Shown here piece after piece: positions 51,194-59,436 of a stretch of 64,000 nt of DNA. The DNA comes from NVTR01 sp036480115 (GTDB lineage Bacteria; Pseudomonadota; Alphaproteobacteria; Rhodobacterales; Rhodobacteraceae), in the NCBI GenBank assembly GCA_965224795.1, contig CBDDAE010000001.1, positions 372,001 through 436,000 of the forward strand. Reading direction: 5' to 3'. Under the pieces are notes generated by a model. It was given only the letters and a program-made list of their open reading frames with translations. It was not told where the DNA came from and searched no databases. How positions within the stretch are numbered: position 1 is the stretch's first letter; each line of letters starts with the position of its first letter. The translations under genes were made by a program, and so were the position numbers.

Positions 51194-51705
51194 TTGCCCG
51201 CCCTCCAATCATCGAGCGCCTGGTTCTTTCCAGCGCCCGCCTCAAGCGCCTGCAATGCTGCCAAATTTGCACTAACCTGTGTTGCCCGCGCTATGGTCAT
51301 GGCAATGGAACGCTGAAATTCCTGCCCCTTAACCTGATAACGCGCGCCAAAATAGAACGATACAATCGCCCCCAACAACCACCACAGGGGTTGCGGCACC
51401 AGGGCAATGCCCTGCATCCGGCTGGCAAACCAGATCGGATCAACCATAGCCGACACAAACAGACCCATTGTGCCCAAAGCCAATGCCGGGCGCGGCAATC
51501 GGTTTACCCCATCCATAAACCTGTCAAACATGCCTTTTCGTTCCAATGCAAATTCGGCAGCGAACTGCTCCAAGGCTGCTGAACTGCGCCTGGACTGTCG
51601 CGCTGCCGCTGCTTCAGAGTTCTCCCAAAATACTTCCGCAGTATCTTTTAGGACATTGCGCCCGCCACCAAATAGCAGACCAAATATTGCTTCAACTAAT
51701 CCCAT
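51190..51705 (-). CDS. GTA-type 3-TM holin
   Basis: A 171-residue protein resembling the holin used for release of gene transfer agents (GTA_holin_3TM type). It has an amphipathic N-terminal part with GLLFGGGRNVLKDTAEVF, a central helical region and a pair of hydrophobic helices (LALGTMGLFVSAMVDPIWFA and PLWWLLGAIVSFYFGARY) with a conserved basic YQVKGQEFQR. Holins open the inner membrane so that the endolysin can reach peptidoglycan. It overlaps the endolysin gene by 10 bases. Confidence 0.82.
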   Translation of the reverse strand: MGLVEAIFGLLFGGGRNVLKDTAEVFWENSEAAAARQSRRSSAALEQFAAEFALERKGMFDRFMDGVNRLPRPALALGTMGLFVSAMVDPIWFASRMQGIALVPQPLWWLLGAIVSFYFGARYQVKGQEFQRSIAMTIARATQVSANLAALQALEAGAGKNQALDDWRAGK

Positions 51706-52307
51706 TTGGCGACCCTTTGTGTATGTTCATCAGCACTTAGGTGATACTGCTTTGAAATGAATTCCTCGGCTCGTTTTATCCAGCCGCCTTTGCCCCCATC
51801 CCGCCGACGGGCAAATTTTCGACTTGCTTCACGACCGTCTGCCAGTGCGTAGTAATAATTCCGCCGCGCTATACCGTATGCATCTGCCAAATATTCCGGG
51901 GCTTCGGCTTGGGCCAACATGGCGGCCCTCAGGGTCTGTGGGCCGATCAATCCGTCCACACTCACCAAGTGTCCCATATCCCGCAACAACCGTTGCAAAA
52001 TTTTCACCGCGTTTCTGCCGGCATTCACCTGCATATCGAAAACTGACGGCTGCAAATCGTCGGGCAGCTTATTAATCTGGGGTCGGAAATAGTAATCCCG
52101 AATAAAAATGTCTCGGGCCTGACTACGGTTAAGTTTGCGCACGTCCGCTATATTGATTTTCCTGTCCCCGGTAAGGTCAAGCCGCAACCGACGCAATGCA
52201 CCAAGAGTTACACCAAATTTCGTTGGTCCGCCCGGATCATCCGGGTCGTTCACGTAACCTCCTTCGCGCGCCACGATAGCGTCGGCAATTGCCTCAATTT
52301 GTTTCAT
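51696..52307 (-). CDS. GH108-type endolysin (GTA lysis)
   Basis: A 203-residue muramidase of glycoside hydrolase family 108 with the catalytic Glu15 in the signature AREGGYVNDPDDPGGPTKFG (the E-G-G-Y...DPxDPGG pattern) and a C-terminal PG_binding_3-like part (VSVDGLIGPQTLRA). It has no signal peptide, so it depends on the holin for release. In Rhodobacter capsulatus a homologous holin/endolysin pair releases the gene transfer agent. Two palindromes lie in front of the gene (52326-52369). Confidence 0.88.
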   Translation of the reverse strand: MKQIEAIADAIVAREGGYVNDPDDPGGPTKFGVTLGALRRLRLDLTGDRKINIADVRKLNRSQARDIFIRDYYFRPQINKLPDDLQPSVFDMQVNAGRNAVKILQRLLRDMGHLVSVDGLIGPQTLRAAMLAQAEAPEYLADAYGIARRNYYYALADGREASRKFARRRDGGKGGWIKRAEEFISKQYHLSADEHTQRVAKWD

Positions 52308-52325
52308 ATTGGACCGGACTGGATT

Positions 52326-52369
52326 GGTGAAAATTCACCTGACAACCTGCAAACCCGATATTAATATCG
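52326..52369. promoter_or_regulatory. Two palindromes upstream of the endolysin gene
   Basis: GGTGAA-AA-TTCACC (52326-52339) and the perfect 14-bp CGATATTAATATCG (52356-52369) are 16 bases apart, 19-62 bases upstream of the endolysin ATG at 52307. They are candidate operators for the lysis genes. No regulator can be named from the sequence. Confidence 0.45.
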
Positions 52370-52561
52370 TCTGATCCCAACGAACGGTTGTGCAATTTAG
52401 CAACAGATTCAAACAACCATTTTCAAATAACCCAAAAATCCGCACAATTTCGCCGTCACAATTTCACGCCACCCTGTTCATATCCCCCCAGGAACAGCTG
52501 CCACATCATCTGTTTTTAGAATGGAATAACCGACACCTGGCTGCCCTGGAGGGACGGTATA

Positions 52562-52702
52562 ATGACCAATGATGACCCACGTGAGAACACGCGCGAAATT
52601 AGTGACGACCCGCTTAAACCGCAGGATCGTGAGAAAGAAATAACCACAGATAAAGACACTAAAAAAGAGAGCTACCAGTATACCGACTGGGCCAGCATCT
52701 GA
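52562..52702 (+). CDS. Small charged, disordered protein (46 residues)
   Basis: An ATG at 52562, nine bases after GGAGGG, opens a 46-codon frame ending at the TGA 52700-52702. The product is rich in Asp, Glu, Lys and Arg (MTNDDPRENTREISDD...) with an aromatic end (YQYTDWASI) and looks intrinsically disordered. It lies between the lysis cassette (divergent) and the TfoX-C gene. The strong ribosome-binding site is the main support. Confidence 0.45.
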   Translation: MTNDDPRENTREISDDPLKPQDREKEITTDKDTKKESYQYTDWASI

Positions 52703-52753
52703 TACAACTGGCCTGCGTTGTTTCTGGAAAATACCGGCGTTAAAGTCCTACCA

Positions 52754-53083
52754 ATGGATGAGCCGGTAACTTCAATACGCAATCTTGGACCCGCGAGCGA
52801 AAAACAATTCGCACGTGTTGGCATTCTGACTGCACAGCAATTGCGTGAACTTGGTGCCGATGCTGCCTATCGCCTGCTTTTGCAAAATGGAACGCGCCCA
52901 CATTTCATTGGCTATTACGTACTGGTGATGGGCCTGCAGGGAAGACCTTGGAATGATTGCAAAGGGTCGGAAAAAACCGCCCTTCGCAAAAAATTTGACG
53001 CACTCAAGGCCAGCTCACATGACAAGGGTCGCTCCGATTTGGAAGCGACCCTCAATATCATCGGTGTGGTCGAACCGCGTTAA
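52754..53083 (+). CDS. TfoX C-terminal domain protein
   Basis: A 109-residue protein matching the TfoX_C pattern: an N-terminal helix-hairpin-helix-like TSIRNLGPASEKQFARVGIL and TAQQLRELGADAAYRLLL, then the longer PWNDCKGSEKTALRKKFDALK. Stand-alone TfoX_C proteins are common in alphaproteobacteria and their role is unclear; a link to competence regulation is known only for full-length TfoX/Sxy. The ATG at 52754 is used because an upstream TTG would add unrelated residues. It overlaps the convergent ndk end by 4 bases. Confidence 0.8.
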   Translation: MDEPVTSIRNLGPASEKQFARVGILTAQQLRELGADAAYRLLLQNGTRPHFIGYYVLVMGLQGRPWNDCKGSEKTALRKKFDALKASSHDKGRSDLEATLNIIGVVEPR

Positions 53084-53502
53084 CCAACCAATTCCAAGCC
53101 AGAAAAGAAAAATGCGATCTCTTCCGCCGCTGTTTCCGGTGCGTCCGATCCGTGAACCGAATTCTCACCCATTGATTCAGCGAATTCAGCCCGAACCGTT
53201 CCCGCTGCCGCGTCGGCCGGATTGGTTGCGCCCATGACTTCACGGTTCTTAACAATCGCGTCTTCGCCTTCCAGCACCTGAACCACCACCGGCTCAGACG
53301 CCATAAATTCACACAGCTCACCGTAAAACGGCCGCTCAGAATGCACCGCGTAAAACTGTCCGGCCTGCGCCTTGGTCAGATGAATGCGCTTTTGCGCGAT
53401 GATGCGCAGTCCGGCATCCTCAAACTTGGCATTAATCTTACCGGTCAGGTTGCGCCGGGTGGCGTCGGGCTTAATAATGCTGAATGTGCGTTGAATGGCC
53501 AT
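53080..53502 (-). CDS. ndk: Nucleoside diphosphate kinase
   Basis: A 140-residue kinase that equilibrates NTP/NDP pools, including dNTPs. It has RTFSIIKPDATRRNLTGKI at the N-terminus and the phosphorylated His117 in ENSVHGSD, close to the size of E. coli Ndk (143). The start at 53502 gives the family's MAIQRTFS. It is convergent with the TfoX_C gene. Confidence 0.96.
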   Translation of the reverse strand: MAIQRTFSIIKPDATRRNLTGKINAKFEDAGLRIIAQKRIHLTKAQAGQFYAVHSERPFYGELCEFMASEPVVVQVLEGEDAIVKNREVMGATNPADAAAGTVRAEFAESMGENSVHGSDAPETAAEEIAFFFSGLELVG

Positions 53503-53632
53503 GTTCGTCCTTATTTGTTTTTGATGGGCAGGCTTTGGGCCCACCATTCATTTCTGGCGTGCCCTAACATGCTATACAGTCCGTGAAAACCCGCGATTGA
53601 CGCCCCCGCCAAGCTGGTGCAAACCGCGCCCC

Positions 53633-55480
53633 ATGCTAGTAATTGATAACATATCCTATTCCGTAGAAGGCCGCCCGTTGATTGAAGGCGCTTCGGCCCG
53701 CATTCCAACCGGTCACAAAGTGGGGCTTGTGGGCCGCAATGGCACCGGAAAAACCACCTTGTTTCGTATTATCCGGGGTGAGTTGGCATTGGAAACCGGC
53801 AGTATTAACTTGCCGGAACGCGCCCGAATTGGCGGCGTCGCCCAGGAAACCCCAAGCACTGACGTTTCGCTGATCAGTACGGTACTGGCGGAAGATAAAG
53901 AGCGCGCCGCCTTGATGGCCGAAGCAGATATTGCCACCGATGCCAATCGTATTGCTGACATCCAGACCCGTTTAAGTGATATTGACGCTTGGTCCGCCGA
54001 GGCCCGGGCCGGTTCCATCTTGAAGGGTCTTGGCTTTACCCACGCAGAGCAACAACAACCCTGTTCCGATTTTTCCGGTGGCTGGCGCATGCGTGTCGCC
54101 CTGGCCGGGGTGCTGTTTTCGCAACCGGACCTGTTGCTGCTGGACGAACCCACAAACTATCTGGATCTTGAAGGCGCGTTGTGGCTTGAAAACTATCTGG
54201 GCCGTTACCCCCACACGGTGATTATTGTCAGCCATGACCGCGCCCTGTTGAACCGAGCCGTTGGCGGCATACTACATCTGGAAGACAAAAAACTGACCTT
54301 CTACCAAGGCCCTTATGATACATTCGTACAGACCCGCGCCGCCCGCCTAGCTGGGGCCGATGCTGCCAATAAGCGTATCGAGGCCAAACGCGCCCATATG
54401 CAAAAATTTGTCGATCGGTTCCGCTATTCCGCGGCCAAGGCGGTTCAGGCACAATCACGAATTAAGATGATTGAAAAACTTAGCCCCATTTCGACACCGC
54501 AAGAGGCCGCGTTGAAGCGATTCACCTTTCCCAAACCCGAAGAACTGTCGCCCCCCATTGTGGTCTTGGAGAACGTTGATGTCGGCTATAATGGCACGGC
54601 AGTCCTAAAACGTTTGAACCTGCGTATTGATCAGGATGATCGCATCGCGCTTTTGGGCCGAAACGGGGAAGGAAAATCCACCCTATCCAAATTGTTATCA
54701 GACCGCCTTAAACCGCTTCAAGGCCGCCTGACCACCGCAAATAAACTGCGAGTCGGGTATTTCGCCCAACATCAGGTGGATGAACTATTCATTGACGAAA
54801 CCCCCATTGATCACATCCGCCGACTGCGTCCAAATGAACTGCCGGGCAAACACCGCTCACGCCTTGGTGGTTTTGGCATCGGTGCTGAACAGGCTGAAAC
54901 CCTGGTCGGCCGGCTGTCAGGCGGGCAAAAGGCCCGGCTGTCTCTTATGATCGCCACCCTGGATGCGCCCCACATGCTAATCTTGGATGAACCAACCAAC
55001 CACCTGGACATTGAAAGCCGCGAAGCGCTGGTGGACGCCCTGACCGCCTATACTGGTGCAGTTATTTTGGTCAGCCACGACATGCATCTTTTGTCGCTGG
55101 TGGCGGATCGGCTATGGTTGATAAAAGATGGCAATGTCACCCCCTATGAGGATGATTTGCAGGCGTATCGCAAGCTGCTGCTATCAAGTGACAAGCCCCG
55201 CGACAAAGCCAAACCTCTCAAGCCAAAGGTCAAAACCAGCAATAGCCAATTGCAAGCCCTACGCGCTGATATTAAAAAATGTGAGGAACGGGTGCAAAAA
55301 CTGAACAGTATGCGTGATAAACTGGCTATGAAATTGGCTTCACCGGATTTGTACGAGGATGGAAAAGTCGGGGAAGCCGAAGTTTGGCAAAAAAAGTACG
55401 CCGAAGTCATGAACGGGCTGGACCGGGCGGAAGCCCTTTGGATGGCGGCGTCGGAAAAACTGGAAAAGGCACAGGCTTAA
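53633..55480 (+). CDS. ABC-F family ATPase (YheS/Uup-like)
   Basis: A 615-residue soluble protein with two ABC domains in tandem and no membrane helices. Walker A motifs are GRNGTGKTT (about residue 35) and GRNGEGKST (about 340); signature motifs are FSGGWRMR and LSGGQKARL; both domains have LDEPTN with His-containing switch loops. The interdomain linker is charged, and the C-terminal part is a Lys/Glu-rich coiled coil. ABC-F proteins act on ribosomes rather than as transporters. The ATG at 53633 is chosen because the start TTG further up would add an unrelated Pro-rich segment. marC follows two bases later. Confidence 0.9.
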   Translation: MLVIDNISYSVEGRPLIEGASARIPTGHKVGLVGRNGTGKTTLFRIIRGELALETGSINLPERARIGGVAQETPSTDVSLISTVLAEDKERAALMAEADIATDANRIADIQTRLSDIDAWSAEARAGSILKGLGFTHAEQQQPCSDFSGGWRMRVALAGVLFSQPDLLLLDEPTNYLDLEGALWLENYLGRYPHTVIIVSHDRALLNRAVGGILHLEDKKLTFYQGPYDTFVQTRAARLAGADAANKRIEAKRAHMQKFVDRFRYSAAKAVQAQSRIKMIEKLSPISTPQEAALKRFTFPKPEELSPPIVVLENVDVGYNGTAVLKRLNLRIDQDDRIALLGRNGEGKSTLSKLLSDRLKPLQGRLTTANKLRVGYFAQHQVDELFIDETPIDHIRRLRPNELPGKHRSRLGGFGIGAEQAETLVGRLSGGQKARLSLMIATLDAPHMLILDEPTNHLDIESREALVDALTAYTGAVILVSHDMHLLSLVADRLWLIKDGNVTPYEDDLQAYRKLLLSSDKPRDKAKPLKPKVKTSNSQLQALRADIKKCEERVQKLNSMRDKLAMKLASPDLYEDGKVGEAEVWQKKYAEVMNGLDRAEALWMAASEKLEKAQA

Positions 55481-55482
55481 CC

Positions 55483-56103
55483 ATGGAAATTGCCCCGCTC
55501 ATTCCGGCCTTTGTCACGCTTTTGGTGATCATTGACCCAATTGGACTGGCCCCAATGTTTGTCGCCCTGACCAAGGGGGCCTCGGCCGCTCACCGACGCG
55601 TTGTCGCCCTGCGTGCCTGTGTTATCGGCGCTATTTTGCTAACAGTGTTTGGCTTATTTGGCGAAGCTGTGCTGGAATTTGTCGGTATTTCCATGCCCGC
55701 CTTTCGCATTGCGGGTGGGATATTGCTGTTCATAACTGCGCTGGATATGCTGTTTGAGCGCCGTACACAAAGGCGCAAAGATCAAACACCAAACGCTGAC
55801 GACCCTTCGGTTTTTCCGTTGGCCATTCCTCTAATTGCTGGCCCCGGGGCGATTACAACCATGATCCTGTTGACCGGACAGGCAACCGATCCCCTAGGTG
55901 TTCTGGCCATCCATATCGTAATGTTGTCGGTAATAGTTTTGGTTTTGGTGTTTTTCCTGGCTGCTGGAATGATTGAGCGGGCCATCGGAGAAACAGGAAT
56001 TAACGTCGTCACCCGCCTGCTGGGCATGCTCTTGGCCGCCCTTTCCGTGCAATTTGTTTTGGACGGGTTGGCCAGCTTTGGCCTTGCAAGCGGCCTAGGC
56101 TAA
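55483..56103 (+). CDS. MarC-family integral membrane protein
   Basis: A 206-residue protein with six hydrophobic helices. The family hallmarks are LVIIDPIGLAPMFVALTKG near the N-terminus, FRIAGGILLFITALDML in the middle and PLAIPLIAGPGAITTMILL in the second half, an internal repeat typical of MarC/UPF0056. Function is unknown despite the name. It starts two bases after the ABC-F gene, so it is co-transcribed. Confidence 0.88.
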   Translation: MEIAPLIPAFVTLLVIIDPIGLAPMFVALTKGASAAHRRVVALRACVIGAILLTVFGLFGEAVLEFVGISMPAFRIAGGILLFITALDMLFERRTQRRKDQTPNADDPSVFPLAIPLIAGPGAITTMILLTGQATDPLGVLAIHIVMLSVIVLVLVFFLAAGMIERAIGETGINVVTRLLGMLLAALSVQFVLDGLASFGLASGLG

Positions 56104-56152
56104 CATTTTACACAGAAAACCCTATCTATATTCTCTGTAGTCGGAGACACCT

Positions 56153-56731
56153 ATGCAAAATGATGACATCGCCCAACTGGCCTATCTGGCGGTGCTGGCC
56201 ATTGCCGTTATGGGCTGGTTCATCGCTGAAAACCGTAAAAGTATGGGCAAAGCCACCCGTCAGGCCGTTGTTTGGGGATTAATTTTCATAGGTGTCATTG
56301 CCGGGGCCGGCCTTTGGTCGGACATCCGTGATGATGTTATGCCCCGCCAATCTGTCCTTGCCCCCGGTGTGGTTGAAGTGCCGCGCGCGCCTGACGGACA
56401 TTACTATCTTGTTTTGCATCTGAACGACAAAGCCATTGAATTCATTGTTGATACCGGCGCCAGCGATGTAGTTCTAAGCCTTGAGGATGCCAAAAATATT
56501 GGGCTGAACATAGATGATTTGGTATTTTCCGGCACCGCCAATACTGCCAATGGCACTGTTAGCACTGCACGCGCCCGTATTAGGGACGTGCGTCTGGGGG
56601 ATTTTCAGGACGTAGACCTGCGCGTATCGGTGAATGGCGGCGACATGCAGGGCTCATTATTGGGCATGACCTATCTCAGGCGATTTGATAGCATTGAAAT
56701 CAAAGGCGATCGGTTGATCCTGACGCGGTGA
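56153..56731 (+). CDS. Retropepsin-like aspartic protease (TIGR02281 type)
   Basis: A 192-residue membrane-anchored protein: two hydrophobic helices (about 8-25 and 37-57), then a single retropepsin domain with the catalytic motif FIVDTGASDVVLS (Asp100) and the second conserved GSLLGMTYLRRF near the end. Like retroviral proteases it would need to dimerise. The natural substrate is unknown. It follows marC by about 50 bases. Confidence 0.85.
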   Translation: MQNDDIAQLAYLAVLAIAVMGWFIAENRKSMGKATRQAVVWGLIFIGVIAGAGLWSDIRDDVMPRQSVLAPGVVEVPRAPDGHYYLVLHLNDKAIEFIVDTGASDVVLSLEDAKNIGLNIDDLVFSGTANTANGTVSTARARIRDVRLGDFQDVDLRVSVNGGDMQGSLLGMTYLRRFDSIEIKGDRLILTR

Positions 56732-56769
56732 TTGTAAAAATATCTGTTTTGAGTAAATTTGGAAATTCA

Positions 56770-57363
56770 ATGCCAAAAAATTATGTTCTTGTCGATTATG
56801 AAAACGTACAACCGACAGTTTTTTCACAGTTTGATTTACCAGAGTTCCACGTACGGGTTTTTATTGGCGCCGCTCAGAAAACTCTAGCGACAGCAGTAGC
56901 TAAGGCCCTTCAACCATTGGGGAGAAATGCTGAATATGTTCAGGTTACCGGCATTGGCAACAACGCACTGGATTTTCACATTGCATTTTACATGGGACTT
57001 CACGCCAACGAACCTGATGTAAGTTTTTATATCGTAAGCAAAGACAAAGGCTATGACCCCCTGATTAAACATTTAAAAAATATCGGCCATTTTGCCAAAC
57101 GCGTCGTAGATCTCAATAGCATTCCGGTTCTTAAGTCGTTTTCTGAGAATTCGGTTGATGGCAAAGTTGAAAGAATAGTCACAAATTTGTCCAGTCGCGG
57201 TAAAAGTGTCCCGAAAAAAGAAACCACTTTGCGCAACTCTATCAACGCATTGTTTGGAAAAAATTTGAGCGATGGTGAGTTGACCAGTATCGTAGGCAGG
57301 ATGAAAAACCTTGGGCACATAGAAATTAACAACAGCAAGATTACTTACAATCCGAGGCAATAA
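56770..57363 (+). CDS. NYN/PIN-like nuclease-domain protein with C-terminal winged helix
   Basis: A 197-residue protein. Residues 1-120 form a PIN-like NYN domain with VLVDYENVQP (first acidic site), GNNALDFHIAFYMG (second) and SFYIVSKDKGYDPLIKHL (third Asp). The C-terminal 50 residues (TLRNSINALFGKNLSDGELTSI...) look like a small winged-helix domain. It may be an RNase acting on structured RNA or in defence; the target is unknown. The ATG at 56770 starts the domain directly; a GTG at 56728 overlapping the protease stop is the alternative. Its sequence looks more AT-rich than its neighbours, which may indicate later acquisition. Confidence 0.75.
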   Translation: MPKNYVLVDYENVQPTVFSQFDLPEFHVRVFIGAAQKTLATAVAKALQPLGRNAEYVQVTGIGNNALDFHIAFYMGLHANEPDVSFYIVSKDKGYDPLIKHLKNIGHFAKRVVDLNSIPVLKSFSENSVDGKVERIVTNLSSRGKSVPKKETTLRNSINALFGKNLSDGELTSIVGRMKNLGHIEINNSKITYNPRQ

Positions 57364-57368
57364 TTTCT

Positions 57369-57833
57369 CTACCTTACACTTTCCGCCTTCATCGCCCATT
57401 TCCCATTTTCCTGTGACCAGTACTGCGCCACGCATCCAGCATCAGACAAGGTTTTCCATTGTCCACGCGCCAGTTCCAGCGCCGATGCGTCATTGCCATC
57501 AAACAACACGCAGACCCGCTGCATACTTTCCACTTCCTCGGTCGTTACATCAGCCCCATCCACCGTCATCAGACAATTTGCACCATTGGCCGCCTTCTCT
57601 TCACAACTCAGTAAAATAGGCTGCTTGGCATCATATTCACCCCCCGCCAGCCCATGAGCTAAAAACGTTTCATCCTGACCCAACCACAGCTTGTCATTTA
57701 GCCAGCCCATACGCTCAGCCGAAACACCGCGTATATGCACAAGCCAGCCCGCCTCGCGCGCCTTGGACAACAGCATGGGTAGGGTAACCTCAAGCGGGGA
57801 TCGGGTTAGGTGATAGAAATAGACCGCGCCCAT
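57369..57833 (-). CDS. holC: DNA polymerase III subunit chi
   Basis: A 154-residue protein of the HolC family, the clamp-loader accessory that links the replisome to SSB. It begins MGAVYFYHLTRSPLEVTLPM and contains AGWLVHIRGVSAERMGWLNDKLW and LVLF-type strands as in other alphaproteobacterial chi subunits. It overlaps pepA by one base (TAATG), a coupling also common in this order. Confidence 0.87.
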   Translation of the reverse strand: MGAVYFYHLTRSPLEVTLPMLLSKAREAGWLVHIRGVSAERMGWLNDKLWLGQDETFLAHGLAGGEYDAKQPILLSCEEKAANGANCLMTVDGADVTTEEVESMQRVCVLFDGNDASALELARGQWKTLSDAGCVAQYWSQENGKWAMKAESVR

Positions 57834-59299
57834 TAGCCTTCATACTTGTTGGCAATAAGCCGGTTCAGCGCCAAAACGCCCCAACCACTAGCGCCCTTTG
57901 GGGCCAGCGCCGTTTCGCCCTTAGTGCTGGCGACCCCTGCAATGTCCAAATGAATCCAGGGCATGTCGTCTTTTACAAACCGTTTCAAAAACTGCGCCGC
58001 GGTGATTGCGCCCGCAGTGCGTCCGCCAATATTTTTCATATCGGCAATGTTGGACTTTAACAGCTTGTCGTAGGCGTCCCCCATTGGCATCCGCCAGGCG
58101 CCCTCATCTTCAAGCTCGGCCGCTTTTAGGAACCAGTTACATAGCGGATCATTATTGGAAAATATGCCAGCGTTTTCATGGCCCAATCCGACAATGATCG
58201 CCCCGGTCAATGTGGCAAGATTGATCATGCCCATGGGTTTGAATTTTTCCTGCGCGTACCACAAAATATCGCACAAAACCAAACGCCCCTCGGCGTCGGT
58301 ATTGATAATCTCAACCGTGTCGCCCTTCATCGATGTCACCACATCACCTGGGCGCATAGCGCGCCCGTCCGGCATGTTTTCCACCAACCCGACAATACCG
58401 ACAACATTGGCCTTAGCTTTACGTATTGCCAAAGTTTTCATGACGCCAGACACAACCCCGGCACCACCCATATCCATGGTCATATCTTCCATGCCGCCGG
58501 CCGGTTTGATACTGATGCCGCCGGTGTCAAACACCACACCCTTGCCCACCAGAGCGAACGGAGCTTCCTTGCCGCCTCCAAGCCATTGCATCACTACAAC
58601 CTTCGAGGGGCTTTCAGACCCTTCGCCAACAGCAAGCAACGTGTTCATTCCCAATTTTTTCAGGGCTGGCTCATCCAGAACCTCAACTTTAACCCCCAAT
58701 TTACTTAGCTCTTTCAAACGTTTGGCAAATTCGCTGGTGGTCAAAACATTGGCGGGTTCATTGGTTAGATCGCGGGTGAAAAATACACCTGCAGCCAAAG
58801 CAGCATTGTCAGCGGCGCGTTTAGAGATATTTGTTGGATTGGTGACCATAACCGTGACTGCCTGTTCAACTTTCGGTTTTTCCGATTTATGGTCGCCAAA
58901 ACTGTAAGTTCGCAGTGCAATCCCCAGGGCCAATTCTGCGGCGTGTTTCAGATTACCCACCAATGCCAAAACCTCGCCAGAATTTTTTGATTTGGCTATT
59001 GTGGCTCCGGCTTTTCTAGCCGTCGCAACAGATGCATTTCTGTCTAGTTTAACAACCAATAGGTTTGAGGCCGACATACCTGCAGGAAACGCCATTAACT
59101 TGCCCTGACCGGCGCGTATCTTTTCAAATTCTGGGCTTGCCACCATCCGACTAAGTGCCCCTTTACATAGCCGATTAACCCGGCGCGCCGCCTGATTTAA
59201 CTTTCCTTCAGCGCCAATCGTAAGGGCAACCAGGCCCTCAAATTCTTCGATCGCATTCAGGTCAATGTCAGAAATTTTCGGTACAACAGGGGTTGTCAT
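57833..59299 (-). CDS. pepA: Leucyl aminopeptidase (M17)
   Basis: A 488-residue dizinc aminopeptidase. The catalytic C-terminal domain (from about residue 180) has LVGKGVVFDTGGISIKPAGG with Lys/Asp ligands and the M17 signature NTDAEGRLVLCD. The N-terminal domain is the less conserved macro-like part. The ATG at 59299 with AAAGGA upstream is used rather than an upstream non-family extension. It cleaves N-terminal residues from peptides. It is divergent from lptF. Confidence 0.94.
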   Translation of the reverse strand: MTTPVVPKISDIDLNAIEEFEGLVALTIGAEGKLNQAARRVNRLCKGALSRMVASPEFEKIRAGQGKLMAFPAGMSASNLLVVKLDRNASVATARKAGATIAKSKNSGEVLALVGNLKHAAELALGIALRTYSFGDHKSEKPKVEQAVTVMVTNPTNISKRAADNAALAAGVFFTRDLTNEPANVLTTSEFAKRLKELSKLGVKVEVLDEPALKKLGMNTLLAVGEGSESPSKVVVMQWLGGGKEAPFALVGKGVVFDTGGISIKPAGGMEDMTMDMGGAGVVSGVMKTLAIRKAKANVVGIVGLVENMPDGRAMRPGDVVTSMKGDTVEIINTDAEGRLVLCDILWYAQEKFKPMGMINLATLTGAIIVGLGHENAGIFSNNDPLCNWFLKAAELEDEGAWRMPMGDAYDKLLKSNIADMKNIGGRTAGAITAAQFLKRFVKDDMPWIHLDIAGVASTKGETALAPKGASGWGVLALNRLIANKYEG

Positions 59300-59436
59300 A
59301 ATTTGATGTCCTTTCAGGCAATTTGTTGCCATTGGTAATAGCCCAATGCGCAATTGACCAGATATGAGTTTTCCCCGGCAGTGCAATCGGTTAAAGATAA
59401 ACTCAAACGAGCAGCGTTAAACTTCAGGGAACAAAA

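Noticed and set aside
58155..58907. 250-residue frame opposite pepA
   Set aside because: Shadow of a strongly supported aminopeptidase gene.
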